From: Actinomycetes bacterium
Lineage (GTDB): Bacteria > Actinomycetota > Actinomycetes > Actinomycetales > Cellulomonadaceae
Direction: 5' to 3'
DNA length: 5,679 nucleotides
NCBI GenBank assembly: GCA_023430425.1
Contig: JAEZAR010000372.1
Coordinates: forward strand, 1-5,679
Shown: positions 1 to 5,679 of the stretch, in pieces
How positions within the stretch are numbered: the first letter of the stretch is position 1
Layout: each line of letters opens with the position of its first letter
Translations under genes and position numbers: made by a program
Notes under the pieces: model-generated
Told to the model about the DNA's origin: nothing
Database searches by the model: none
What the model saw: the letters and a program-made list of their open reading frames with translations, nothing else

Positions 1-2
1 AG

Positions 3-230
3 GCGGAGCGGCGCGCGGCCGAGCTGGTGAGCGCCGACGCCGTCGTCGTCGGCGCGCGCGAGGAGGCCGCCCGCGTGGTCGCCGAGGCCACCGGGACGGC
101 CGAGCGCCTGCGGCGTGAGGCGGACGACTACTGCGACCGCCGGCTGGCGGAGTTCGAGATCGACCTCGGTCGCGTGCTGGCCCAGGTGCAGGCCGGCCGG
201 GCCAAGCTGGCGGGGCGCCTCGGGGACTGA
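3..230 (+). CDS. SepIVA/DivIVA-like coiled-coil division protein, C-terminal part (5' truncated by window)
   Basis: The reading frame is open from the first bases of the window, so only the last 75 residues of the protein are seen and the true start lies upstream. The segment is Ala/Glu/Arg-rich and almost wholly helical in character, as in a coiled coil, and it has the motif DDYCDRRLAEFE near the middle. This resembles, from memory, the C-terminal end of mycobacterial SepIVA (DDYVDNKLAEFE), a DivIVA-domain protein acting at the septum and in cell-envelope assembly. Position supports the call: SepIVA lies directly before the DUF177 gene and rnc in Mycobacterium tuberculosis. Automatic annotation often labels such proteins 'ATP synthase subunit B-like' or 'DivIVA domain'. 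The diagnostic N-terminal DivIVA domain is outside the window, so the family call rests on the C-terminal motif and on gene order. Confidence 0.75.
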   Translation, partial: AERRAAELVSADAVVVGAREEAARVVAEATGTAERLRREADDYCDRRLAEFEIDLGRVLAQVQAGRAKLAGRLGD

Positions 231-271
231 TCGGGCGCCGGTCCGCCGCGCGACGGTCCACCCGGGCACGG

Positions 272-302
272 TTGGGAGCCGGTGCCGGGCGTGCCGTACG
301 AT
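272..302 (+). promoter_or_regulatory. Candidate housekeeping-type promoter for the DUF177-rpmF-rnc-mutM cluster
   Basis: In the 133-nt gap after the division gene, TTGGGA (272-277) is followed 19 nt later by TACGAT (297-302), which fits the TANNNT form of actinobacterial -10 boxes. It would give a leader of roughly 55 nt before the GTG at 364. The -35 match is only partial and the spacer is slightly long, so this is a candidate. Its position at the only real gap in the left block supports it. Confidence 0.4.
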
Positions 303-351
303 GGGCGGCTGGTCCTGCCGCTCATGGCGTGGACCGAGACCCCTCGACACC

Positions 352-355
352 AGGA
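352..355 (+). promoter_or_regulatory. Ribosome binding site of the DUF177 gene (decides start)
   Basis: AGGA lies 8 nt before GTG 364. This selects 364 as the start over the longer in-frame open stretch upstream, which would run into the division gene. Confidence 0.6.
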
Positions 356-363
356 CTGACGCT

Positions 364-921
364 GTGGAGCGCCCGACGCCTTCCCCGTTCGTGCTCGACG
401 TGCACGACCTCGACCGCCGACCGGGGACCATGCGGCGGCTGCAGCGCTCCGTCCCGGCACCGGAGGGCCTCGGTACCGTCGTGATCGGCGTCCCCCCCGG
501 CAGCGACCTCGACCTCGACCTGAGGCTCGAGGCCGTGATGGAGGGGATCCTCGTCTCCGGTACCGTCCGGGGGCGGGCCGTCGGGGAGTGCGTGCGCTGC
601 CTGGAGGAGGTCGTCGAGGACGTCGACGCCGAGATCCAGGAGCTCTACCTCTACCCCGAGCGGGCCCGGGCCGCGCTCGAGGAGGGCGCGGACGAGGAGG
701 ACGTCCAGGTGCTCGAGGGCGACCACGTCGACGTCGAGCCGGCGGTCCGGGACGCGGTCGTACCCACGCTGTCGTTCCGCCCGCTGTGCTCGCCCGACTG
801 CCTCGGCCTGTGCCCCGACTGCGGGGTGCGGCTCGAGGACGCCGGCGAGGACCACACGCATGAGACTGTTGACCCCCGGTGGGCTGCCCTCGGCCGGGTC
901 CTCGACGAGAAGGAGAGCTGA
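364..921 (+). CDS. DUF177/YceD-family protein
   Basis: A 185-residue protein starting at GTG. The family (YceD/DUF177) is linked to 23S rRNA processing or accumulation in bacteria and plastids and is nearly always next to rpmF. The exact biochemical role is not settled. Visible hallmarks are the N-terminal FVLDVHDL strand, the motif CVRC (C76, C79) in the mid-domain, an acidic middle stretch, and the C-terminal cysteine cluster C142, C146, C150, C153 in the form [13 protein letters not shown]. This last motif is the family's most conserved feature and may bind metal (inference). The C-terminus ends in an [14 protein letters not shown] helix. The stop is 2 nt before rpmF, and the rpmF ribosome binding site lies inside the last codons of this gene, so expression of the two is coupled. 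Length is usual for actinobacterial members. Confidence 0.92.
   Translation: MERPTPSPFVLDVHDLDRRPGTMRRLQRSVPAPEGLGTVVIGVPPGSDLDLDLRLEAVMEGILVSGTVRGRAVGECVRCLEEVVEDVDAEIQELYLYPERARAALEEGADEEDVQVLEGDHVDVEPAVRDAVVPTLSFRPLCSPDCLGLCPDCGVRLEDAGEDHTHETVDPRWAALGRVLDEKES
910..917 (+). promoter_or_regulatory. Strong ribosome binding site of rpmF
   Basis: AAGGAGAG is a near-ideal anti-Shine-Dalgarno match 6 nt before GTG 924. It lies within the last four codons of the DUF177 gene. Its strength suits a stoichiometric ribosomal protein and fixes 924 as the start. Confidence 0.75.
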
Positions 922-923
922 CC

Positions 924-1121
924 GTGGCTGTTCCCAAGCGGCGGATGTCCCGCGCCAACACCCGGGCCCGCCGGTCGCAGTGGAAGGCGTCGGCCACGAC
1001 GCTGACCCCGTGCCCGCGCTGCAAGGCCCCGCGCATGCCCCACGCGGCGTGCCCGGCCTGCGGTGCCTACAACGGCCGCCAGTACACCGAGGCGGTGCGG
1101 TCGGAGCACGAGGCGCGCTGA
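924..1121 (+). CDS. rpmF: 50S ribosomal protein L32, zinc-binding (C+) form
   Basis: A 65-residue protein beginning (M)[19 protein letters not shown], the unmistakable basic N-terminus of bacterial L32, a late-assembling component of the large ribosomal subunit. The C-terminal half has two CxxC knuckles (CPRC and CPAC, 10 residues apart), so this is the zinc-ribbon form and not the cysteine-free form that many actinobacteria also encode for zinc starvation. The C-terminal tail ([12 protein letters not shown]) is a little longer than usual. The gene sits between DUF177 and rnc, the conserved order. An in-frame open stretch reaches further upstream inside the DUF177 gene, but the strong ribosome binding site and the family N-terminus fix the GTG at 924. 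Confidence 0.96.
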   Translation: MAVPKRRMSRANTRARRSQWKASATTLTPCPRCKAPRMPHAACPACGAYNGRQYTEAVRSEHEAR

Positions 1122-1134
1122 CGTCGCCGGGTCG

Positions 1135-1863
1135 ATGACCCAGCCTGCCGAGCGCCTCCTCACCGAGCTCGGGGTCCAGCTGGACCCCGAGCTCCTCGTG
1201 CTGGCGCTGACCCACCGGTCGTTCGCCCACGAGGCCGGTGGCATCCCCACCAACGAGCGCCTCGAGTTCCTCGGGGACACGGTGCTCGGCCTCGTCGTCA
1301 CCGAGGCGCTGTACCAGCGCCACCCCGAGCTCTCCGAGGGCGAGCTCGCGAAGATGCGCGCGGCGACCGTCTCGCAGCGCTCCCTCGCGGCGATCGCGCG
1401 CCGGCTCGACCTCGGCGCGTACCTGCTGCTGGGCAAGGGCGAGCTCGCGACCGGCGGACGGGACAAGGACTCGATCCTCGCCGACACGCTCGAGGCGCTC
1501 TTCGGGGCCGTCCACCTCACGCACGGGATCGAGGTCGCCCGCGAGCTCGTCGAGCGCCTCGTCGACCCGACCCTCGCCGTCGCCGCGGACCTCGGCGCCG
1601 GGCTGGACTGGAAGACCTCGGTGCAGGAGCTCGCCGCCCGGCTCGGCCTCGGCGCCCCCGAGTACGAGGTGGCGAGCGACGGCCCCGACCACGCGCGGAC
1701 CTTCACGGCGCGGCTGATGCTCGACGGGGTCGTGCACGGCACGGGCACGGGCTCGGCCAAGAAGATCGCCGAGCAGGACGCCGCGGCGGCGGCCTACCGC
1801 GCGCTCGCGGAGCAGGGCGGGGCACGGCCGCCGTCGGTGGACGCCCCCCGGACAGGTGCCTGA
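1135..1863 (+). CDS. rnc: Ribonuclease III
   Basis: A 242-residue enzyme that cleaves double-stranded RNA, including the 30S rRNA precursor, in the cytoplasm. The N-terminal endonuclease domain (about residues 5-150) has the signature NERLEFLGD at 40-48, with E44 and D48, and the second metal-binding set D117 and E120 in [15 protein letters not shown]. The C-terminal double-stranded RNA binding domain runs from about residue 158 (DWKTSVQEL) to 228, with the closing [12 protein letters not shown] helix. All four catalytic acidic residues are present, so it should be active. The start is ATG 1135, 13 nt after the rpmF stop. No clear Shine-Dalgarno is seen, so translation probably depends on coupling to rpmF. 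The short Pro/Ala-rich tail after residue 229 overlaps the mutM start by 8 nt. Confidence 0.96.
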   Translation: MTQPAERLLTELGVQLDPELLVLALTHRSFAHEAGGIPTNERLEFLGDTVLGLVVTEALYQRHPELSEGELAKMRAATVSQRSLAAIARRLDLGAYLLLGKGELATGGRDKDSILADTLEALFGAVHLTHGIEVARELVERLVDPTLAVAADLGAGLDWKTSVQELAARLGLGAPEYEVASDGPDHARTFTARLMLDGVVHGTGTGSAKKIAEQDAAAAAYRALAEQGGARPPSVDAPRTGA

Positions 1864-2794
1864 GCTCCCCGAGGTCGAGACCGTCCGCGACGGCCTCGCG
1901 CGGCACGTCGTCGGCCGCACGGTCGAGTCGGTGGAGGTGCGGCGCGCCTCGGCGGTGCGCCGCCACGACGCCGGCGCGCCCGACTTCGAGGCCCGCCTCG
2001 TCGGGCGGACGCTGACGGCGGCCGTCCGGCGCGGGAAGTACTGCTGGCTCGTCCTGGACGACCGGCCGGCCGACGGCGTCCTGCTGCTCCACCTCGGCAT
2101 GAGCGGGCAGATGCTCGTCCTGCCCCCCGAGACGGCGCCGCACGCCCACACGCGGGCCCGCCTCGCCCTGCGTGCCCCGGACGGCGAGGAGGTCCTGCTC
2201 GACTTCGTCGACCAGCGCACGTTCGGCGCGCTCGCGGTGGTCCCGGTGGTCGGGACCCCTGACGGCGCGCCGGGCGGGCGCGGCAGCGCGGCCCCGGTGG
2301 TTCCGGTGCCCGTGGCGCACATCGCCCGCGACCTGCTCGACCCGTACCTGGACCGGCCCGCGCTCGAGGCGGCCTTCCGGCGTCGGCGCACGGGCATGAA
2401 GCGCGCCCTGCTGGACCAGACGCTCGTCTCCGGCGTCGGGAACATCTACGCCGACGAGGCGCTGTGGCGGGCCCGGGTGCACGCGGCCACGCCGACGTCG
2501 ACGGTGCGCCGGGCACGCCTGGTGGCGGTGCTCGACGCGGCGGAGGAGGTCATGCGAGAGGCCCTCGCCGCCGGCGGGACGAGCTTCGACGCGCTGTACG
2601 TCAACGTGAACGGGCAGTCCGGGTGGTTCGACAGGTCGCTCGCGGTCTACGGGAAGGCGGGCCGGCCGTGCCCGCGCTGCGGGACGCCCGTGGTGCGCGA
2701 GCCCTTCATGAACCGGTCGTCGTACCGGTGCCCGCAGTGTCAACTCGTCCCGCGTTCGGCGGGGCTGGCACCGCGTCGGGGCCAAGGTGCCTAG
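1856..2794 (+). CDS. mutM: Formamidopyrimidine-DNA glycosylase (Fpg/MutM)
   Basis: A 312-residue bifunctional glycosylase/AP lyase of base-excision repair, removing 8-oxoguanine and ring-opened purines. The start is GTG 1856, giving MPELPEVET, where P2 (the N-terminal residue after Met removal) is the Schiff-base nucleophile and E3 the general acid. Also visible are K61 (RRGKY), HLGMSGQ at 79-85, the helix-two-turn-helix [14 protein letters not shown] at 193-206, YVNVNGQSG, and a C-terminal zinc finger C272-x2-C275-x16-C292-x2-C295 with the DNA-contacting R287. All key residues are intact. Residues about 130-152 form a Gly/Pro/Ala/Val-rich loop roughly 12 residues longer than in M. tuberculosis Fpg (by eye), and a basic tail of 17 residues follows the zinc finger. 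The gene overlaps rnc by 8 nt and has only a weak GGA upstream, so it is probably translationally coupled to rnc. Confidence 0.96.
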   Translation: MPELPEVETVRDGLARHVVGRTVESVEVRRASAVRRHDAGAPDFEARLVGRTLTAAVRRGKYCWLVLDDRPADGVLLLHLGMSGQMLVLPPETAPHAHTRARLALRAPDGEEVLLDFVDQRTFGALAVVPVVGTPDGAPGGRGSAAPVVPVPVAHIARDLLDPYLDRPALEAAFRRRRTGMKRALLDQTLVSGVGNIYADEALWRARVHAATPTSTVRRARLVAVLDAAEEVMREALAAGGTSFDALYVNVNGQSGWFDRSLAVYGKAGRPCPRCGTPVVREPFMNRSSYRCPQCQLVPRSAGLAPRRGQGA

Positions 2795-2797
2795 GAT
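2792..2797 (+). promoter_or_regulatory. Candidate -10 box for the response regulator, possibly leaderless
   Basis: TAGGAT fits the actinobacterial -10 consensus TANNNT and contains the mutM stop TAG. Seven nt after it comes an in-frame GTG at 2805, the geometry of a leaderless transcript whose +1 is the start codon. No convincing -35 is seen at 16-19 nt upstream, so this is tentative. Confidence 0.35.
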
Positions 2798-3470
2798 GCC
2801 GACCGTGGCTACCAGTTCCGACCGCACCGGGGACATCGCGGTGATGATCGTCGACGACCACGAGGTCGTCCGGCGCGGCATCGCCGAGGTGGTGGACCGA
2901 TCCGAGGGCATGTCGGTGGTCGCGGAGGCGGGATCGGTCGCGGAGGGCATCCGCCGCGCCGCCCTCGTGCGGCCCCAGGTCGTCCTCGTCGACCTCCAGC
3001 TCCCCGACGGCACCGGCATCGACCTCATGCAGGCGCTGCGCGAGCAGCTGCCGGACACGCGGTCGGTCGTCCTGACCTCCTTCGACGACGACGACGCGCT
3101 GGCCGCGGCCCTGGACGCGGGCGCGGCCGCCTACCTGCTCAAGAGTGTGCGCGGTGCGGAGATCGCCGACGTCATCAGGTCGGTCGCCGCGGGGCGCACC
3201 CTGCTCGACGAGCGCACGGTGACCCGGCGCCGCGCCGACCACGACGACCCGACGGTGGACCTCACGCCGAGCGAGCGCAAGGTGCTCGACCTCATCGGCG
3301 AGGGGATGTCCAACCGGGAGATCGCCGAGCGCCTCGGGGTGGCCGAGAAGACGGTGAAGAACCACATCACGTCGCTGCTGAGCAAGATGGGCCTCCAGCG
3401 CCGCACCCAGGTGGCGGCGTGGGTGGCGGGCCGCAAGCACTCCGCCTGGCGCAGCGAGCCGAGCGACTGA
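2796..3470 (+). CDS. NarL/FixJ-family response regulator, DosR/DevR-like
   Basis: A two-component DNA-binding regulator of 224 residues from ATG 2796. The receiver domain (about 14-130) has acidic pair D20/D21, phospho-acceptor D66 (VDLQLPDGTG), T94 and K116, all canonical. The LuxR-type helix-turn-helix (about 155-215) has LTPSERKVLDLIGEGMSNREIA, then the recognition helix EKTVKNHITSLLSKMG. K185, K188 and N189 match the DosR residues that contact DNA (K179, K182, N183), and RRTQ matches DosR T198, a Thr phosphorylated in M. tuberculosis. In-frame alternatives are GTG 2787 (overlapping mutM by 8 nt) and GTG 2805 (AGGA 8 nt upstream, or leaderless). ATG 2796 has AAGG 8 nt upstream, and all three leave the domains intact. 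It converges on a DosS-like kinase 90 nt away, its probable partner. Target genes cannot be read from this window. Confidence 0.9.
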   Translation: MPTVATSSDRTGDIAVMIVDDHEVVRRGIAEVVDRSEGMSVVAEAGSVAEGIRRAALVRPQVVLVDLQLPDGTGIDLMQALREQLPDTRSVVLTSFDDDDALAAALDAGAAAYLLKSVRGAEIADVIRSVAAGRTLLDERTVTRRRADHDDPTVDLTPSERKVLDLIGEGMSNREIAERLGVAEKTVKNHITSLLSKMGLQRRTQVAAWVAGRKHSAWRSEPSD

Positions 3471-3483
3471 GCCCGACGACGCT
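3458..3483 (+). repeat. 26-bp perfect direct repeat, copy 1
   Basis: This copy covers the last four codons and stop of the response regulator gene and 13 nt beyond. It is identical base for base with 3536-3561 and lies 78 nt from it, start to start. Bases flanking both copies differ, so the identity ends sharply at 26 bp. It contains the arm GCCCGACG (3471-3478). Confidence 0.9.
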
Positions 3484-3506
3484 GGGAGCGTGCGACCGCG
3501 TCGGGC
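3471..3506 (+). terminator. Composite hairpin after the response regulator gene
   Basis: It starts directly after the response regulator stop. Outer arms GCCCGACG (3471-3478) and CGTCGGGC (3499-3506) are perfectly complementary over 8 bp. Inside, ACGCT (3479-3483) and AGCGT (3487-3491) form a second 5-bp stem with a GGG loop, leaving 7 unpaired nt (3492-3498). There is no T-run after it, which is common for actinobacterial terminators. Position and stem GC content favour a terminator. Function is inferred. Confidence 0.55.
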
Positions 3507-3556
3507 GAGGGAGGTCGGCGAGCCATGGGTGGAGCGCCGAGCGACTGAGCCCGACG
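3499..3556 (-). terminator. Alternative hairpin after the kinase gene (minus-strand reading)
   Basis: The central arm CGTCGGGC (3499-3506) is equally complementary to GCCCGACG at 3549-3556 inside repeat copy 2. That gives an 8-bp stem beginning 4 nt past the kinase stop on the minus strand, with a 42-nt loop. The loop holds a further 6-bp stem, TCGGCG (3515-3520) with CGCCGA (3535-3540). Because it shares the arm with the plus-strand hairpin, the two folds exclude each other in one molecule. The long loop makes termination less certain. Confidence 0.4.
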
Positions 3557-3561
3557 ACGCT
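3536..3561 (+). repeat. 26-bp perfect direct repeat, copy 2
   Basis: Identical to 3458-3483. Its last base is the first plus-strand base of the kinase stop codon (TCA at 3561-3563). It reproduces the regulator's final Pro-Ser-Asp-stop codons out of context, so it looks like a duplicated gene end, or one of a family of intergenic repeats that ends at gene stops. Confidence 0.9.
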
Positions 3562-5312
3562 CAGGTGGCGGCGCGGTCGCGCCCGCGGCCGCCCGCCAGG
3601 GGCACGGACCACGTCAGCAGCGTGCCGCGTCCTTCGGCCGTCGTGCCGAGGCTGAACGTGCCGCCGTGGCGGTGTGCGCGCGCGGCGAGGTTGTCGGTGC
3701 CCGACTTGCGGTCGCGCTCCGCGGGCAGGCCGGCGCCGTCGTCCTCGACCTCGACGGTGACCTGCCCCGCGATGCCCTCGCCCGCGACCTCGACGCGGAC
3801 CGCGACGGCCGTCGCCTGCGCGTGCCGCGCGGCGTTCGCGAGGCCCTCGCGGACGACGGCGACCACGTCGTCGGACATGTCCTCGCCCACCCGGTCGTCC
3901 AGCAGCCCCGCGTCGCCCTCGAAGGCCTCGTCGGAGTCCAGCACGCGGCCCTCGACGGTGATGACGAGGGAGGGCGCGAAGCCCAGGCCCGTCCGGGCCA
4001 GGGACGCCTCGCGGCGCAGGCGCTCGGCGAGGGGCGCGTCGGCGTCCGGGTCGCGCAGCGCGTGCACGATCGAGCGGATCTGGCGGACCGTCGCGTCGAC
4101 GTTGTCCAGCGCGTCCTCGACGATCCCGGTGAGCTCGGAGGGGTCGACGCCCCGGGCCGCGCGGCGCCGCACCGTCTCCAGCTGCATGCCGGTGGCGAAC
4201 AGCTGCTGGATGGCGAGGTCGTGCAGGTCCCGGGCGATGCGCTCGCGCTCGTCGAGGAGCGCGGCGACGTCCTGGGCGTGGCGGGCCTCCGCGAGGACCA
4301 GCGCCAGCGCGGCCTGCGCCGCGTAGGACTCCGCCGTCGCGAGGTCGCTGCGCCCGAACGGGGCCGAGCCGACGAGGCGGAGCAGCACCAGCACCCCGAC
4401 GCCGCGGCCGTCGGCCTGCATCGGGGCGTACAGCGCCGGGCCGAACCGCCGCATGGCGTCCACGCGCATGGCCCGGGCACGGTGCAGGGAGTCGACCACG
4501 AGCCCGTTGCCGTCCCGCAGCACGGTCTGGGCCCGGCCGTCGGGCGGCATGACGGTGCCGATCAGCTCGTCGGCGCCGACGCCGTCGACGATCTCCATGA
4601 CGAGCTCCTCGCCCATCCCCGGCAGGACGAGCGCCGCCGTGTCCGCGCGGGCGACCTCGCGCGAGGAGGCCGCGATCTGGGCGAGCACCTCCTCCTGCTC
4701 GGCCCCGGAGAGCAGCATCGTGGTGATCTGCTGTCCCGCCCGCAGCCAGTGCTCGCGCCGCTCCGAGGCCGCGTAGAGCTGGGCGTTCTGGATGGCGACC
4801 GCTGCGGCGGCCGCGAGCGTGAGCACGATGTCGTCGTCCTCGTCGGTGAAGCCGCCGGGCTTCTCCGACAGGTACAGGTACCCGAACACGCGGTCGCGCA
4901 CCCGCACGGCGGTGCCGAGGAACGGCCCCATCGGCGGGTGGTTGGAGGGGAAGCCCTTGAACGCCGGGTGGTGCGTGAGGTCGTCGAGGCGCAGCGTGCC
5001 GTGCGACGGGATCGCACCCAGCACGCCGATGGCGTGGGGCGAGCGCCCGATCATCGCGGCGAGGCGCTCGTCGACGCCGGAGTGGACGAACGTCGTCGAG
5101 CGGCCGCGCGCGTCGAGCACGTTGATCGCGGCGAAGGTGGCGCCGGTGAGGTTCGCGCTCGCGGCGACGAACCGCTGCAGGACGGTGGGCAGGTCCAGGT
5201 CGGAGGCGAGCCCGAGCGCCGCCTGGAGGAGGTCGGCGGCCGCGAACGACCCGTCCCGCCGCTCCGGTCGGCGGCTGCGCTCGGCGCCGGGCCGCGCGGC
5301 CTGCGTCGTCAT
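3561..5312 (-). CDS. Two-GAF sensor histidine kinase, DosS/DosT (DevS)-like, probable heme sensor
   Basis: A 583-residue soluble kinase with no membrane segment or signal peptide. Order: GAF-A (about 27-180), GAF-B (about 193-345), HisKA_3 dimerisation domain with phospho-acceptor H364 ([17 protein letters not shown]), and HATPase_c with N box N493 ([11 protein letters not shown]), G1 box DDGAGL (524-529) and a variant G2 box KSGTDNL (536-542). GAF-A has GFPSNHPPM, with H125 at the place of the DosS heme-ligand H149, and Y147 exactly 22 residues later, matching DosS Y171 at the distal gas site. Heme binding, and sensing of O2, NO, CO or redox state, is therefore inferred. About 15 extra acidic residues precede the N box compared with DosS. 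The ATG overlaps the upstream cydC-like stop (ATGA), and GGAG 5 nt upstream supports it. The partner is probably the convergent response regulator. Kinase call is certain; the ligand is not. Confidence 0.93.
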   Translation of the reverse strand: MTTQAARPGAERSRRPERRDGSFAAADLLQAALGLASDLDLPTVLQRFVAASANLTGATFAAINVLDARGRSTTFVHSGVDERLAAMIGRSPHAIGVLGAIPSHGTLRLDDLTHHPAFKGFPSNHPPMGPFLGTAVRVRDRVFGYLYLSEKPGGFTDEDDDIVLTLAAAAAVAIQNAQLYAASERREHWLRAGQQITTMLLSGAEQEEVLAQIAASSREVARADTAALVLPGMGEELVMEIVDGVGADELIGTVMPPDGRAQTVLRDGNGLVVDSLHRARAMRVDAMRRFGPALYAPMQADGRGVGVLVLLRLVGSAPFGRSDLATAESYAAQAALALVLAEARHAQDVAALLDERERIARDLHDLAIQQLFATGMQLETVRRRAARGVDPSELTGIVEDALDNVDATVRQIRSIVHALRDPDADAPLAERLRREASLARTGLGFAPSLVITVEGRVLDSDEAFEGDAGLLDDRVGEDMSDDVVAVVREGLANAARHAQATAVAVRVEVAGEGIAGQVTVEVEDDGAGLPAERDRKSGTDNLAARAHRHGGTFSLGTTAEGRGTLLTWSVPLAGGRGRDRAAT

Positions 5313-5679
5313 CTCGTCTCCAGATCGTCGGCGGCGGTGTCGGCGGTCCCGATGGTGTCGTCGGCATCGTCCGTGTCCACGACGCCCGCCGCGACCGCCC
5401 GGACCTCGTCCCAGCGCCCGCGCGCCCGCACGTCCCCGGTCCTGTCCAGCAGCATGACCTCTCCGGCCGCCGCGAGTCCAGCGAGCCGGTGGGTGACGAC
5501 GACGACGCCGCGCCCCGCGGTGAGCGTGCCGTCCAGCAGCCGCGCGAGCAGCGGGCCGGCCGCGTCGTCCACGTGCTCCGTCGGCTCGTCGAGCAGCAGC
5601 ACGCGGGCGGGGGAGAGCAGCGCCCGGGCGAGCAGGAGGCGCCGGCGCTCACCGCCCGAGACGCGGGCGGCGTCGGCGC
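5309..5679 (-). CDS. cydC: ABC exporter ATPase/permease, CydC-like, C-terminal part (5' truncated by window)
   Basis: The last 122 residues of an ABC-type nucleotide-binding domain; the gene enters from beyond the right edge. In order: signature motif [15 protein letters not shown], Walker B VLLLDEP followed by TEHVDD (D-loop region), and the switch histidine in VVVVTHR. The Walker A and any membrane domain lie outside the window. The DEPTEH(L/V)D form and the THRLAGL stretch are typical of CydC, half of the CydDC thiol (glutathione/cysteine) exporter needed for cytochrome bd oxidase assembly. This is recognition from memory, and another fused permease-ATPase exporter is possible. The tail is rich in Asp/Thr/Ala (about 20 residues) and looks disordered. 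The stop TGA at 5311-5309 overlaps the kinase ATG by 4-nt ATGA, so both are on one transcript. Confidence 0.8.
   Translation of the reverse strand, partial: ADAARVSGGERRRLLLARALLSPARVLLLDEPTEHVDDAAGPLLARLLDGTLTAGRGVVVVTHRLAGLAAAGEVMLLDRTGDVRARGRWDEVRAVAAGVVDTDDADDTIGTADTAADDLETR
5317..5321 (-). promoter_or_regulatory. Ribosome binding site of the histidine kinase gene
   Basis: On the minus strand GGAGA lies 4 nt before the ATG at 5312-5310, inside the last codons of the cydC-like gene. It supports this start and coupled translation of the two genes. Confidence 0.65.

Noticed and set aside
223..228. GGGACT, a half of the DosR-box palindrome, near the division gene stop
   Set aside because: The second half-site (AGTCCC) is absent at the right spacing, and the six bases are within coding sequence; expected by chance.
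231..271. Possible hairpin terminator after the division gene
   Set aside because: GC-rich short complementarities exist but no stem of 6 bp or more with a compact loop was found.
322..2445. 707-codon open frame on the minus strand
   Set aside because: It lies antisense to the DUF177, rpmF, rnc and mutM genes, all with clear family motifs. The translation is low-complexity Arg/Pro/Ala/Ser, the usual by-product of high third-position GC.
1703..3058. 451-codon minus-strand open frame
   Set aside because: Antisense to mutM and the response regulator, with no motifs; a GC shadow.
3367..5652. 761-codon open frame on the minus strand overlapping the kinase in another frame
   Set aside because: Its product is mostly Arg/Ala/Pro/Gly without recognisable domains, while the kinase frame carries GAF, HisKA_3 and HATPase motifs. 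Its one real signal, a repeated SVVGLSRSA peptide, is only the 26-bp DNA repeat translated.
1..5679. CRISPR array, tRNA, rRNA, insertion sequence, phage or defence genes
   Set aside because: No regularly spaced repeats beyond the two-copy 26-mer, no cloverleaf-type conserved arms, no transposase or integrase motifs; codon use looks uniform across the window.

Overview
The window is about 5.7 kb of very GC-rich DNA with GTG/ATG starts and a gene order typical of Actinomycetota. Gene content and codon bias suggest a Micrococcales-type actinobacterium (Cellulomonas-like or a relative). That placement is inference. No tRNA, rRNA, CRISPR array or insertion sequence was seen.

Left block, plus strand, 1-2794: the 3' end of a SepIVA/DivIVA-like coiled-coil division protein, a 133-nt gap with a candidate promoter, then a tight run of DUF177/YceD protein, ribosomal protein L32 (rpmF), ribonuclease III (rnc) and formamidopyrimidine-DNA glycosylase (mutM/fpg). 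This is the conserved actinobacterial order (SepIVA - DUF177 - rnc - fpg is also the Mycobacterium tuberculosis order). The cluster links ribosome and rRNA maturation with DNA repair. Gaps are 2 and 13 nt, and rnc and mutM overlap by 8 nt, so one transcript is likely.

Right block, 2796-5679: a NarL/FixJ-family response regulator on the plus strand faces a soluble two-GAF histidine kinase on the minus strand. The kinase start overlaps the stop of an upstream minus-strand ABC exporter ATPase, the 3' end of a CydC-like gene, in an ATGA junction. The kinase resembles DosS/DosT (DevS) of mycobacteria. Its first GAF domain keeps the His and Tyr that in DosS hold and sense the heme gas ligand, and the regulator keeps the DosR-type DNA-recognition residues. 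The simplest reading is a heme-based oxygen/NO/CO or redox sensor expressed with the cytochrome bd assembly exporter and signalling to the regulator next door.

The 90-nt convergent gap (3471-3560) is structured. A perfect 26-bp direct repeat appears twice, 78 nt apart, at the ends of the two genes. A central 8-nt arm can pair with either copy, which looks like a bidirectional terminator with alternative folds. This gap and the cydC-linked sensor kinase are the two most interesting parts of the window.
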